NCBI RefSeq assembly: GCF_007828865.1
Contig: NZ_VIVK01000001.1
Location: 310,001-374,000 of the forward strand
Source of the DNA: Kribbella amoyensis
GTDB taxonomy: Bacteria; Actinomycetota; Actinomycetes; Propionibacteriales; Kribbellaceae
Direction of reading: 5' to 3'
Length of the DNA: 64,000 bases
Positions 1 through 8,313 of this stretch are shown piece after piece. The notes under the pieces were generated by a model that was not told where the DNA came from, made no database searches, and was given only the letters and a program-made list of their open reading frames with translations. Each line of letters starts with the position of its first letter. The stretch's first letter is position 1. A program made the position numbers and the translations under genes.

Positions 1-246
1 CGCCGAGACCAGACCGGTCACGGTGAGCGCCAGCCCGGCCGTGCCCTCGGTGACGGACAACGCGGCACCCATCGGGGTGAGCAGGCCGACCGGCATCATC
101 TCGGCCGTCACCACGGTGAACACGGCCCCTGCCATCACCGCCGCCGCGACCCACCCGCGAGCCGACGACACGGCCACCTGTGGGACGACCGGGCCGGAGG
201 CTGCCGCGGCGGGGACGGATGGACTGGATTCGGCGCAGATCGTCAT
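1..246 (-). CDS. MFS transporter, N-terminal part (gene runs off the window start)
   Basis: An open frame of 82 codons starts with ATG at 246-244 and runs off the left edge. After about 32 polar residues (a serine, alanine and proline-rich leader) comes a hydrophobic segment, then a loop containing EMMPVGLLTPMGAAL and a second hydrophobic stretch. This E-x-x-P-x-G-L-L pattern after helix 1 is typical of 12-helix DHA1 drug or sugar exporters of the AraJ/YdhP type. It would act in the cytoplasmic membrane; the substrate is unknown. It is divergent from a LysR-type regulator, a common arrangement in which the regulator controls the pump. Only the first two helices are visible, so the family assignment is good and the function is not. 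Confidence 0.72.
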   Translation of the reverse strand, partial: MTICAESSPSVPAAAASGPVVPQVAVSSARGWVAAAVMAGAVFTVVTAEMMPVGLLTPMGAALSVTEGTAGLALTVTGLVSA

Positions 247-343
247 GGTCCTCAGCCAACGCCCGGGCGAGTCGGGGAACAACGACGATGTGCTCATCCT
301 TGAATTAGCTGAGCTCATCGATCACCGGAGGTGCGTCATCAGT
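247..343. promoter_or_regulatory. Divergent promoter region between MFS and LysR genes
   Basis: This 97-bp spacer separates two divergent start codons. It is less GC-rich than its surroundings. The 7-bp word GCTCATC occurs at 292-298 and again at 313-319, 21 bp apart (two helical turns), and the 8-bp palindrome TGAGCTCA lies at 310-317. LysR regulators usually bind such phased half-sites between themselves and a divergent target. No clear -35/-10 pair was found. Confidence 0.35.
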
Positions 344-1219
344 CTGGAGATCCGCGAACTGGAGTGTTTCCTGGTCCTCGCCGAGGAACTGCACTTCGGC
401 CGGACAGCGGACCGGCTCTACCTGTCGCAGGGCCGGGTCAGCCAGCTGCTCCGGTCCCTGGAGCACCGGGTCGGCGGCCAACTCGTCGAGCGCACCAGCC
501 GGCGCGTCGCCCTGACCCCGCTCGGCAAGGACTTCCTCGACGACCTGCGCCCGGCGTACGCGGCGTTGGAGCGCGTGGTGGAACGGACCCGCGAGGCGGC
601 CGGCGGTACCGTCGGGCGGCTCCGGATCGGCTTCCAGGGGACGGCCAACGACACGATCCTCGGCGCCGTGACCGCGTTCCAGGAACGGCACCCGGCCTGC
701 ACGATCGAGGTCACCGAGTTGCCGTTGAACGACCCGTTCAGCGCGTTGCGCCGAGGCGCCGTGGACGCGGCGGTCGTGATGCTCCCGGTCGCGGAGGACG
801 ATCTCGTTCTCGGTCCGGTCTTCTCCGAGCAGCCGCAGACCCTGACCGTGTCGATCCGGCATCCACTGGCGAACCGCGCGTCGCTGGACCTCGAGGATCT
901 CGCCGGCAGCACCCTGATCTCCGTCGCGCCGCCGGCCCCGGTCTACTGGCGGCACGCCCAGGCCCCGCCGTACACCCCGTCGGGCGCGCTGATCTGCCGT
1001 GGACCCGAGATCCGCACCCTGCAGGAAGGGCTGTCGATGATCGCGGCCGACCGCGGCGGCATGCTGCTCTGCCGCCCGACCGCCGAGCAGAACCGCCGCG
1101 CCGACCTGGTCCACATCCCGCTCACCGGAGTCCCGCCGTCGGCCCTCGGCCTGGTCTGGCGCCGCGGCGAGGACACCCCGTCACTGCGGACGTTCGCGGC
1201 CGCCCTGGCCGGCCGCTGA
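344..1219 (+). CDS. LysR-family transcriptional regulator
   Basis: A DNA-binding regulator of 291 residues. The N-terminal winged helix is clear: ELECFLVLAEELHFGRTADR, then the LSQGRVSQLLRSLE recognition-helix region, within residues 3-60. The rest is a periplasmic-binding-protein-like effector domain starting near GRLRIGF. I place the start at CTG 344 because LysR proteins begin one to three residues before this motif and a GGAGG site lies at 327-331; the spacing of 12 is a little long. GTG 290 is the alternative and would add 18 residues. The frame stays open upstream to 23, but that stretch is antisense to the divergent MFS gene. It probably controls that exporter. The effector is unknown. 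Confidence 0.85.
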   Translation: MEIRELECFLVLAEELHFGRTADRLYLSQGRVSQLLRSLEHRVGGQLVERTSRRVALTPLGKDFLDDLRPAYAALERVVERTREAAGGTVGRLRIGFQGTANDTILGAVTAFQERHPACTIEVTELPLNDPFSALRRGAVDAAVVMLPVAEDDLVLGPVFSEQPQTLTVSIRHPLANRASLDLEDLAGSTLISVAPPAPVYWRHAQAPPYTPSGALICRGPEIRTLQEGLSMIAADRGGMLLCRPTAEQNRRADLVHIPLTGVPPSALGLVWRRGEDTPSLRTFAAALAGR

Positions 1220-1234
1220 GTTGCCTAGGGCAAC
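1220..1234. terminator. Short hairpin between convergent genes
   Basis: GTTGCC and GGCAAC flank a 3-nt loop (TAG) one base after the LysR stop codon and 9 bases before the stop of the convergent acyl-CoA synthetase gene. It could end transcription from both sides, although no T-run follows. A longer version of the same palindrome occurs at 39749-39765 in a non-terminator position, so a protein-binding site is the other possibility. Confidence 0.4.
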
Positions 1235-1243
1235 TTCAAGACG

Positions 1244-2884
1244 TCAGGCCGTCCCCTCGGCCGCGTCCAGGCCGAGCAGCTCGACGGACTTCGCGCGCAT
1301 CTCGACCTTGCGGATCTTGCCGGTCACCGTCATCGGGAAGTCGTCGACCAGCAGGACGTACTTCGGGATCTTGTAGTGCGCCAGCTTGCCGGTGGCGAAC
1401 TCGCGGACCTGGGCCGCGTCCAGCTCCTCGGCGCCGTCCTTCAACTTGATCCACGCGCACAGCTCCTCGCCGTACTTGCGGTCGGGGACCCCGATCACCT
1501 GGACGTCGGCGATCTCCGGATGCGTGTACAGGAACTCCTCGATCTCCCGCGGGTACACGTTCTCGCCGCCGCGGATCACCATGTCCTTGATCCGGCCGAC
1601 GATGTTGACGTACCCGTCGTCGCGCATCACCGCGAGGTCGCCGGTGTGCATCCAGCGGGCCCGGTCGATCGCTTCGGCCGTCTTGTCCGGCTCGTCCCAA
1701 TAGCCCAGCATCACCGAGTACCCCCGGGTGCACAGCTCGCCGGTCTCGCCGCGGGGGACGACCAGGCCGGTCGCCGGGTCGACCAGCTTGACCTCGACGT
1801 GCGGCATCACCTGGCCCACGGTCGACGTCCGCCGGTCGAGGTCGTCGTCGCGCCGGGTCTGGGTGGACACCGGCGAGGTCTCGGTCATGCCGTAGCAGAT
1901 CGCCACCTCGGCCATGTGCATGTCGGCCACGCACCGCTTCATCACCTCGATCGGGCACGGCGATCCGGCCATCACCCCGGTCCGCAACGAGCTCAGGTCG
2001 TACGCATCGAAGTCCGGCAGCCCGAGCTCGGCGATGAACATGGTCGGCACGCCGTACAGACCGGTGCACGCCTCGTCCTGGACGGCCTGCAGCGTCGCCT
2101 TCGGGTCGAACGCCGGCGCCGGGATCACCATGCAGGCACCGTGGGTGGTGCAGCCGAGGTTCGCCATCACCATGCCGAAGCAGTGGTAGAAGGGCACCGG
2201 GATGCACAGCCGGTCGTCCGCGGTGAACCCGATCAGCTCGGTGACGAAGTACCCGTTGTTGAGGATGTTGTGGTGCGAGAGCGTCGCGCCCTTGGGGAAT
2301 CCGGTCGTCCCCGAGGTGTACTGGATGTTGATCGGATCGTCGAACGCCAGCTCCGCCTCGCGCTCCCGCAACGCGTCCTCGCCGGTCGCCTCGGCCATCG
2401 CGAGCAGCACGTCCCAGTCCGGCGTCCCGATGTAGATGGTCTCCTCGAGCGACGGGCAGTCCGGCCGGACCTGCTCGACCATCGCCCGGTAGTCGCTGGT
2501 CTTGAACTCGGTCGCGGACACCAGCAGCCGCACCCCGGACTGGTTCAGCGCGTACGCCAGCTCGTGCGTCCGGTACGCCGGGTTGATGTTCACCAGGATC
2601 GCGCCGATCGTCGCCGTCGCGTACTGCGTGATCGTCCACTCCGCGCAGTTCGGGGCCCAGATCCCGACCCGATCACCCTTGCCGATCCCCCGCGCCATCA
2701 GCCCGCGCGCCAAGGTGTCCACGGCGGCACCGAACTCGGTGTACGTCCAGCGGCGCCCGCTCGCCATCTCGACCAGCGCCTCGCGCTCGCCGTGTTCCGC
2801 GACGGTCCGGCGCAGATTCCCCCCGATCGTCTCCCCCAGCAAAGGAACGTCGGAAACCCCGGAAGCGTACGAAGGCAGGCTCAT
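1244..2884 (-). CDS. Acyl-CoA synthetase (AMP-dependent fatty acid-CoA ligase)
   Basis: Activates a carboxylic acid, probably a medium or long fatty acid, to its acyl-CoA through an acyl-AMP intermediate in the cytoplasm. The 546-residue protein has every core motif of the ANL superfamily: the P-loop-like [11 protein letters not shown] near residue 188, YGMTETSP near 330, the HTGD motif near 413, and the catalytic lysine in TGKIRK near 523. Length is normal. The ATG at 2884 is preferred to an upstream in-frame start at 2941 because homologues begin close to this point. It is monocistronic and converges on the LysR gene. It resembles the FadD-type fatty-acyl-CoA synthetases of actinobacteria; the chain length it prefers cannot be read from the sequence. 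Confidence 0.9.
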   Translation of the reverse strand: MSLPSYASGVSDVPLLGETIGGNLRRTVAEHGEREALVEMASGRRWTYTEFGAAVDTLARGLMARGIGKGDRVGIWAPNCAEWTITQYATATIGAILVNINPAYRTHELAYALNQSGVRLLVSATEFKTSDYRAMVEQVRPDCPSLEETIYIGTPDWDVLLAMAEATGEDALREREAELAFDDPINIQYTSGTTGFPKGATLSHHNILNNGYFVTELIGFTADDRLCIPVPFYHCFGMVMANLGCTTHGACMVIPAPAFDPKATLQAVQDEACTGLYGVPTMFIAELGLPDFDAYDLSSLRTGVMAGSPCPIEVMKRCVADMHMAEVAICYGMTETSPVSTQTRRDDDLDRRTSTVGQVMPHVEVKLVDPATGLVVPRGETGELCTRGYSVMLGYWDEPDKTAEAIDRARWMHTGDLAVMRDDGYVNIVGRIKDMVIRGGENVYPREIEEFLYTHPEIADVQVIGVPDRKYGEELCAWIKLKDGAEELDAAQVREFATGKLAHYKIPKYVLLVDDFPMTVTGKIRKVEMRAKSVELLGLDAAEGTA

Positions 2885-2934
2885 CAGCTCATCGTGACCC
2901 GCCGGTAGCCACCCCACAAGTGGACACGGGTCGC

Positions 2935-2952
2935 TGACCACTCAGGTGGTCA
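2935..2952. promoter_or_regulatory. Dyad TGACCAC-N4-GTGGTCA between divergent genes
   Basis: A perfect inverted repeat with 7-bp arms and a 4-bp centre lies between the starts of the acyl-CoA synthetase (minus) and the nucleotidyltransferase-like gene (plus), 50 bp upstream of the synthetase start. This is a plausible operator, for example for a TetR-type fatty-acid regulator encoded elsewhere. Confidence 0.4.
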
Positions 2953-2981
2953 CATGACCTCTCAAGAAGGAATATGGCCTT

Positions 2982-2987
2982 TATAGT
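2982..2987 (+). promoter_or_regulatory. Possible -10 element TATAGT
   Basis: TATAGT in an otherwise GC-rich spacer lies 21 bp before the ATG at 3009. A convincing -35 box at the right distance is lacking. If it is used, transcription would start near 2994 and the leader would be very short. Confidence 0.3.
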
Positions 2988-3008
2988 GGGCATGAACGGG
3001 GGTAACCG

Positions 3009-3638
3009 ATGCAGTTCACCGAACCGATATCAACCGCGTTTCCGGGCCTGCACAGCAGGGTTCTGGGGGTGCTGATCCGGACGGACAGGTCGTTGACCGG
3101 CCGGGCGGTCGCCGGGCTGCTGCGGACGCCGGCCAGTACCAGCGGAGTCCAGAAGGTGCTGGACGACCTTGTCCGCAACGGCCTCGTGGATGCCGAGCCG
3201 GCCGGCCGGGCCAAGCTCTACCGGCTGAATCGCGACCACGTCGCCTATCCGGCGATCAACGACCTGGTCCACCTGCGGGAGATCCTGCTGGCCCGGATGC
3301 GGGCCGAGGCCGAGGGGTGGAAGATCCCCGCGGTCGCGGTCTGGCTGTTCGGGCCGAGCGCTCGGGGGAAGGCCGGCGCGGGCGGTGAACTGGACGTCCT
3401 GGTGGTCCGGCCCGACATGATCGACGACGCCGATCCGCGGTGGCTCAACCAGCTCGAAACCTTGTCCGAGCATGCCTCCCGGTGGTCCGGAAACCCCTGT
3501 GAAACAAGGGAATACAGCACATCGGAGCTGAAACGCTTCGTCCGTCGAGGCGAACGCCTGATCGCCGATCTCCGGCGCGACGCGATCGCGATCACCGGCA
3601 GTCCACCCCGGCAGTTCCTGACGCGCAAGGCCGGCTGA
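3009..3638 (+). CDS. Winged-helix protein with degenerate nucleotidyltransferase domain
   Basis: A 209-residue two-domain protein. Residues 1-75 look like a winged helix: SLTGRAVAGLLRTPASTSGV followed by a wing and the helix VLDDLVRNGLVDAE. Residues 105-185 resemble a minimal (MNT-type) nucleotidyltransferase, with FGPSARG near 114 and GELDVLVV near 126. In active family members the second motif is usually S-D-x-D; here Gly-Glu replaces the first Ser-Asp pair and only the later Asp (129) is kept. Such HTH-NTase proteins are frequent in actinobacteria and are not characterised. The gene stands alone and is divergent from the acyl-CoA synthetase. It may be a DNA-binding protein that senses nucleotide, or the antitoxin-like half of a lost system. 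Confidence 0.65.
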   Translation: MQFTEPISTAFPGLHSRVLGVLIRTDRSLTGRAVAGLLRTPASTSGVQKVLDDLVRNGLVDAEPAGRAKLYRLNRDHVAYPAINDLVHLREILLARMRAEAEGWKIPAVAVWLFGPSARGKAGAGGELDVLVVRPDMIDDADPRWLNQLETLSEHASRWSGNPCETREYSTSELKRFVRRGERLIADLRRDAIAITGSPPRQFLTRKAG

Positions 3639-4104
3639 CCTCCGCGCCGCCCAGCGCCCGGACCCGGCCGCCGAACGTCCGCGGGAGCACCCCGGACCAG
3701 CGGGGCGGGGAGGCTCGCCGGGAGTCCGGAACTGGGCCACGCGACCACCACCCAACGTCACCAACTCCCGGCCTTCGCTCGACAGGCGCGATCCGCTCGG
3801 CCTTCGTCAGTGCTCCGCGGCCGTTCGACGCTCGGCCGACAGCGACTGCCGGACCGACGGCGGCGGGGCCCGCGGACGGGCCTGACGCGCTGGGATTTTC
3901 CCGGCCGCGAAGGCTCCGCGCGGCCGTTCGGGTCGCCACGATCCGTGGACGGAATCTGACTCTTCGAGGTCCGCACAACCACACGGTTGTTCGAGTTCAG
4001 GGAAACAGGGTGTGGACGGCAAGCAATGTCATGTCTAAATTTGATTACTGACGGTTGCTGCAGGTGGTACGGCAGTTACCGTGGTGGGGGAGAGGTGTGA
4101 GGCC
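3639..4104. other. Non-coding stretch with no convincing gene
   Basis: A 466-bp gap. The first 320 bp are very GC-rich and carry only accidental open frames of low-complexity Arg, Gly and Pro composition on the minus strand. From about 3950 the sequence is richer in A and T, as expected for the promoter of the nuclease gene at 4105. A small hairpin (ACAACC, loop ACAC, GGTTGT) lies at 3975-3990. I see no RNA gene here. Confidence 0.5.
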
Positions 4105-5571
4105 ATGGGCTGGTCGGTCGAACGGCGTGCCCGCAACGAGGTGGCGCCTGGGCGTACTGCCGAGGCGGCGCAGCGGACCGCCGCGGTGGAGGAACGTGTT
4201 CAGCTACTGCGTGGGGTTTTGGCCGAGGCGTTGGCGATCGACGTGCACGGAACCGATCTGCAGACGTTGAAGCAGGGCCGCCGGCGGGCGCCGCCGTTGC
4301 TGGCCGAGGGGGATCTCGAGGCGCGCCCTGGACCGGTGTGGGCCGCCTATCTTCCGCATCCGCCAGGGCCTTTCTCCAGCTGGGTCGGGGGAAACCGGCG
4401 GTACGCGCGCCGGTTGCGGGAGGCCGAGGACCGGTTCGCGCTGGCGATCGCGCGGCATCGCGCCATCGAGGTCGCCCGCCGGGAACGGGTGGTCCGGGCG
4501 ACCCGCGAACGCGCCGAGCAGCAACGCCGGCTCGACGAGGCGGTGGCCGCGCAACACGCCCGCGTCGACGAGTACCAGCGCAGTGTGGAGGCCCGGGACC
4601 GGCAGGCCGTCAGCCGGTACTTCCAGAAGGCGCTGGACCGGACGCCGGAACCGCACGGCTTTCCCAAGCACCGCAAGGCCGCCTACGTTCCCGAATCCAC
4701 CTTGCTGGCGGTGGAATGGGACCTGCCGGACGTCAGCGTGATCCCGACCGAAGCGGCCTACCGGTACGACGCGGAGCAGGACGCCGTCGTCGCGGAACCG
4801 CGGCCGGATCGGGAGATCCGGCTGCTCTACCAACAGCTTGTCGCGCAGTGCGCGTTGCGCGCCTTGCACCTGGTTTTCGGGCACGACCGGTACGACGTGG
4901 TCGACACCGTGGTGTTCAACGGCATGGTCGAGTCGGTCGATCTCGCGACCGGACGCGTGGTGCGACCTTGCCTCATCACCCTCCGCGCGACCCGCGAGCA
5001 GTTCGAGGCACTCGTCCTCGACCAGCTCGACCCGGTCGCGTGTGTCCGGCACTACTTCGGCGCCGAGGTGTCCCGGCATCCGGAGGAACTGCAGCCGGTC
5101 GAACCGGTGCTCGACTTCGACCTGACCGACCCGCGCACGGTCGACGCGGTGGACGTGATCAGCACGATCGACACCCGGCCGAACCTGCTCGAGCTCGGGC
5201 CGGTCGAGTTCGAGCACCTGGTGCACAACCTGCTGACCAGGATGGGCCTGGAGACCCGGTTGTTCCGCAGCGGCAACGACGGTGGCATCGATTGCGTGGC
5301 CTACGACCGGCGGCCGATCACCGGCGGGAACTTCGTCGTCCAGGCCAAGCTCTACACCCGGACGGTCCCGCCGGCCGCGGTCCGCGACCTGTTCGGCACC
5401 GTGGTCGACGCGGGCGCGACCAAGGGCATCCTGATCACGACCAGCGGCTTCGGCCCGTCCAGCTACCAGTTCGCCAACGGCAAACCCCTGCAGCTCATCG
5501 ACGGCACCGGCCTGCTCGCCCTCTGCCACCAGCACGACATCCCGGCCCGCATCGTCCCCCGGGCCAGCTAG
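4105..5571 (+). CDS. Orphan Mrr-like restriction endonuclease
   Basis: A 488-residue cytoplasmic protein. The C-terminal part (about 360-485) is a PD-(D/E)xK nuclease of the Mrr_cat type: VEFEHLVHNLLTRMG supplies the first acidic helix, GGID (393-396) the catalytic Asp, and QAK (413-415) the Q-x-K strand, followed by TKGILITTSGF. Residues 100-170 are a charged coiled coil rich in Arg, Glu and Ala. The middle region (about 190-350) is not recognised. The start at ATG 4105 has a GGAGAGG site 9 bases upstream; an in-frame GTG exists at 4081. No methylase or specificity gene lies nearby, so it would act alone, as type IV enzymes that cut modified DNA do. That role is an inference. Confidence 0.75.
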   Translation: MGWSVERRARNEVAPGRTAEAAQRTAAVEERVQLLRGVLAEALAIDVHGTDLQTLKQGRRRAPPLLAEGDLEARPGPVWAAYLPHPPGPFSSWVGGNRRYARRLREAEDRFALAIARHRAIEVARRERVVRATRERAEQQRRLDEAVAAQHARVDEYQRSVEARDRQAVSRYFQKALDRTPEPHGFPKHRKAAYVPESTLLAVEWDLPDVSVIPTEAAYRYDAEQDAVVAEPRPDREIRLLYQQLVAQCALRALHLVFGHDRYDVVDTVVFNGMVESVDLATGRVVRPCLITLRATREQFEALVLDQLDPVACVRHYFGAEVSRHPEELQPVEPVLDFDLTDPRTVDAVDVISTIDTRPNLLELGPVEFEHLVHNLLTRMGLETRLFRSGNDGGIDCVAYDRRPITGGNFVVQAKLYTRTVPPAAVRDLFGTVVDAGATKGILITTSGFGPSSYQFANGKPLQLIDGTGLLALCHQHDIPARIVPRAS

Positions 5572-5631
5572 CCGCGACCGGGACCGGCCGAGCAGAGACT
5601 GAGTGCGGGATGAAGTGTCAGACTGGCCGTC

Positions 5632-6246
5632 ATGGACTCTGGGATCACCGTTACCGGGACCGGTCAGGCCACCGCGCCGGCCGATCTCCTTCGGCTTACG
5701 CTCAGCGTCGGGCAGGACGCGCCCGACGTCGCGGCCGCGGTCGCGCAGGTCGCGAAGCGGACCGACGCGGTCACCGACGCGCTCCGCGATCAGGGCGTCA
5801 CCCGGGCCGATGTCCAGACGAGTTCGGTGAACGTGCACCCGCAGTACGGCGACACCGGTCGCGTGGTCGGGTACCGGGCCGCGCACACGCTGACGGTGAC
5901 GACGAAGGACCTGACCGGGTTCGGCCGGCTGCTGAACGCGGCGGTGGAGGCCGCGGGCAACAGTCTCGGCCTGGATTACCTGCAGTTCGACGTGGCGGAC
6001 AAGACCCCGCTGCTGGAGCAGGCCCGCGAGCTCGCCTTCGCGCAGGCCCGGCAGAAGGCGGACCAGCTGGCCACCCTGGCCGGTCAGACGATCGGCTCGA
6101 TCGCGGCCGTCGGCGAGACCCTCAACCAGGTCCCGATGACGACGATGGCGGCCAAGGCCGTCTCGTCCTACTCCCCCGAGCTGTCGATCACGCCCGGCGA
6201 GCAGAACGTCGAGGTCACCCTCGAGGTCCGCTGGAACTGGGCCTGA
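5632..6246 (+). CDS. SIMPL (DUF541) domain protein
   Basis: A 204-residue protein matching the SIMPL/DUF541 fold: it begins with the strand ITVTGTGQATAPAD, contains the typical motif TSSVNVHPQY near residue 63 and YRAAHTLTVTTKD near 82, and ends with VEVTLEVRW. Members form large oligomeric shells; most carry a signal peptide and are linked to stress survival, but the biochemical role is not settled. Here there is no signal peptide, as in many actinobacterial members, so a cytoplasmic location is likely. It lies 60 bp after the nuclease gene and 12 bp before the NRAMP transporter gene, and is probably cotranscribed with the latter. Confidence 0.85.
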   Translation: MDSGITVTGTGQATAPADLLRLTLSVGQDAPDVAAAVAQVAKRTDAVTDALRDQGVTRADVQTSSVNVHPQYGDTGRVVGYRAAHTLTVTTKDLTGFGRLLNAAVEAAGNSLGLDYLQFDVADKTPLLEQARELAFAQARQKADQLATLAGQTIGSIAAVGETLNQVPMTTMAAKAVSSYSPELSITPGEQNVEVTLEVRWNWA

Positions 6247-6258
6247 CAGACTTCCGCC

Positions 6259-7494
6259 ATGTACGCACCGGCACCGCTTCGACGTCAGCTGAACCGTTCG
6301 GGTCTGCTGCTGCTCGGTCCTGCCTTCGTGGCCGCGGTCGCGTACGTCGACCCGGGGAACTTCGCCACCAACATCGCGGCCGGCGCCACCTACGGGTACC
6401 TGCTGTGCTGGGTCGTCGTCGGCGCGAACCTGATGGCCGTGCTGGTGCAATACCTGGCGGCCAAGGCGAGCATCGCGACCGGGAAGACGCTGCCGCAGCT
6501 GTGCCGGGACGAGTTCCGGACCACGACGTCGCGCGGGCTGTGGTTCCAGGCCGAGCTGGTGGCGATCGCGACCGACCTGGCCGAGGTGGTCGGCGGGGCC
6601 ATCGCGCTGCACCTGCTGTTCGGGATCCCGCTGCTGCTCGGTGGGGCGATCACGGGCGCGGTCTCGTTCGGGTTGCTGATCTACCAGTCCAAGCGTGGGC
6701 AACGGCCGTTCGAGGCGGCGATCATCGGGTTGCTCGCCGTCGTCCTGGTCGGGTTCGTGGTGTCGACGGTGCAGTCGCAGCCGTCCGCGGCCGGGGTCGT
6801 CGGCGGGATGGTGCCGCGGCTGGACGGTACCGAGTCGCTGGTGCTCGCCGCCGGCATGCTCGGCGCGACGGTAATGCCGCACGCGATCTGGTTGCACGGC
6901 GCGCTGGTGACCGACCGGCACTGGAAGTCGATCCGCTCGGCCGGCGGCAAGGAGCGGGTCCTGCGGGCGACCCGGCTCGACGTGGCGATCGCGATGGCGC
7001 TGGCCGGCGCGGTCAACCTGGCGATGGTGGTGCTGGCCGCGGCCGCGTTGAAGGGGTCCGGCGCGGACTCGCTGGACGCGGCGCACGTCGCGATCGGTGA
7101 GCGGCTCGGCGGACTGCCCGCACTGTTGTTCGCGCTGGCGTTGCTGGCCAGCGGGTTCGCGTCGTCCTCGGTCGGGACGTACGCGGGCTCGGTGATCCTG
7201 GAGGGCTTCTGGCAGCGCCACGTCCCGCTGGCGGTCCGCCGGTTGATCACGCTGCTGCCCGCCCTGATCATCCTTGCGATCGGCATCGATCCGTCCCGGG
7301 CCCTGGTGGTCTCGCAGGTGGTGCTGAGCTTCGGGATTCCCTGCGCGCTGTGGCCGTTGGTGCGATTGACCGCTTCCCGGCGCGTCATGGGCGACCTTGT
7401 CAACCGGTGGCCGACTACTCTCACCGCATGCCTGGTTGCCACCGCCGTCTCGGCGTTGAACGTCGTCCTCATCGTGCTGACGCTGCGAGGGTGA
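6259..7494 (+). CDS. mntH: NRAMP-family divalent metal transporter
   Basis: A proton-coupled importer of Mn(II) and related divalent metals in the cytoplasmic membrane, 411 residues with about 11 helices. The two metal-binding signatures are present: DPGN at residues 31-34 in helix 1 and M-P-H at 206-208 in helix 6 (MPHAIWLHGAL). The Met of helix 6 favours transition metals such as manganese or iron over magnesium. Length is normal for bacterial members. It follows the SIMPL gene by 12 bp, and the next gene starts one base after its stop, so the three may form one transcript. No MntR-type regulator or clear binding site lies nearby. Confidence 0.9.
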   Translation: MYAPAPLRRQLNRSGLLLLGPAFVAAVAYVDPGNFATNIAAGATYGYLLCWVVVGANLMAVLVQYLAAKASIATGKTLPQLCRDEFRTTTSRGLWFQAELVAIATDLAEVVGGAIALHLLFGIPLLLGGAITGAVSFGLLIYQSKRGQRPFEAAIIGLLAVVLVGFVVSTVQSQPSAAGVVGGMVPRLDGTESLVLAAGMLGATVMPHAIWLHGALVTDRHWKSIRSAGGKERVLRATRLDVAIAMALAGAVNLAMVVLAAAALKGSGADSLDAAHVAIGERLGGLPALLFALALLASGFASSSVGTYAGSVILEGFWQRHVPLAVRRLITLLPALIILAIGIDPSRALVVSQVVLSFGIPCALWPLVRLTASRRVMGDLVNRWPTTLTACLVATAVSALNVVLIVLTLRG

Positions 7495-7495
7495 C

Positions 7496-8287
7496 GTGAC
7501 CGCGACGTACGCGGTGAGTGACGTCCACGGGCACCCGGAGAAACTCACCGCGTCGCTGCGGGCCGCCGGACTGGTCGACGAGGCCGGCGACTGGGCCGGC
7601 CAGGACGCCCGGCTCTGGCTGCTCGGCGACTTCTTCGACCGCGGCCCGGACGGGATCGGCGTCCTGAACCTGGTCCGCAAGCTCGGCGACCAGGCCGCCG
7701 CGGGGACCGGCGAGGTCCGGATGCTGCTCGGCAATCACGAGATCCTCGCACTCGGGATGCGCAAGTTCGGCGACACCTTCGTCCCGCACGACGGGATCAC
7801 CTCGCGCAGCTTCGAGCGCAGCTGGGCCCTGAACGGCGGCCAGGACCGCGACCAGGAGCTGCTCACCGACGACGACGTGGCCTGGCTGCTCGACCAGCCG
7901 ATGCTCGGGCTCGACGCGGGTCACCTGCTGATGCACTCCGACACCGCCGAGTACGTCGAGTGGGGCAGCACGATCGACGAGATCAACGCGGGCGCCCGGG
8001 CCGACCTGCACTCCGACGACATCACGGTGTGGTGGGAGACCTGGCGCCGGATGACCGCTCGGTACGTCTTCCGCGGCGAGAACGGCCCGGCGATCGCCCG
8101 GACCCTGCTCCAGCACCTCGGCGGCCACCGGATCGTGCACGGGCACAGCATCGTCGCCGACCAGCTGGGCATCGACCCGGCCTGGGTCACCGAGCCCCTG
8201 CTGTACTGCGACGACCTGGTCCTCGGCATCGACGCCGGCACCTTCGACGGCGGCCCGTCGCTCGTCGTCCAGCTCGATCCGCTCTGA
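7496..8287 (+). CDS. PPP-type metallophosphoesterase
   Basis: A 263-residue cytoplasmic phosphatase with the metal-binding motifs of the PPP (Ser/Thr phosphatase, ApaH-like) branch in order: D-V-H-G-H at 9-13, GDFFDRGPD at 44-52, GNHE at 79-82, and a late HGHS near 215. The start is the GTG at 7496, one base after the transporter stop, which indicates translational coupling. The substrate could be a phosphoprotein, a dinucleoside polyphosphate or another phosphoester; family similarity alone does not decide. Linkage to a manganese transporter fits, since PPP enzymes often need Mn(II), but this is only context. Confidence 0.85.
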   Translation: MTATYAVSDVHGHPEKLTASLRAAGLVDEAGDWAGQDARLWLLGDFFDRGPDGIGVLNLVRKLGDQAAAGTGEVRMLLGNHEILALGMRKFGDTFVPHDGITSRSFERSWALNGGQDRDQELLTDDDVAWLLDQPMLGLDAGHLLMHSDTAEYVEWGSTIDEINAGARADLHSDDITVWWETWRRMTARYVFRGENGPAIARTLLQHLGGHRIVHGHSIVADQLGIDPAWVTEPLLYCDDLVLGIDAGTFDGGPSLVVQLDPL

Positions 8288-8313
8288 CCCCGGGCTGCCA
8301 GATAGTTGCTGGC

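Noticed and set aside
23..343. The N-terminal extension of the LysR frame
   Set aside because: It is antisense to the divergent MFS gene start, and LysR proteins begin at the motif near 347.
3592..3984. A 130-codon minus-strand frame in the gap before the nuclease gene
   Set aside because: Arg, Gly, Ala and Pro-rich with no hydrophobic core pattern and no ribosome site; treated as non-coding.
4204..7734. A 1176-codon minus-strand frame across nuclease, SIMPL and NRAMP genes
   Set aside because: It runs antisense to three genes with clear motifs, and its composition is low complexity. High GC leaves such frames open by chance.
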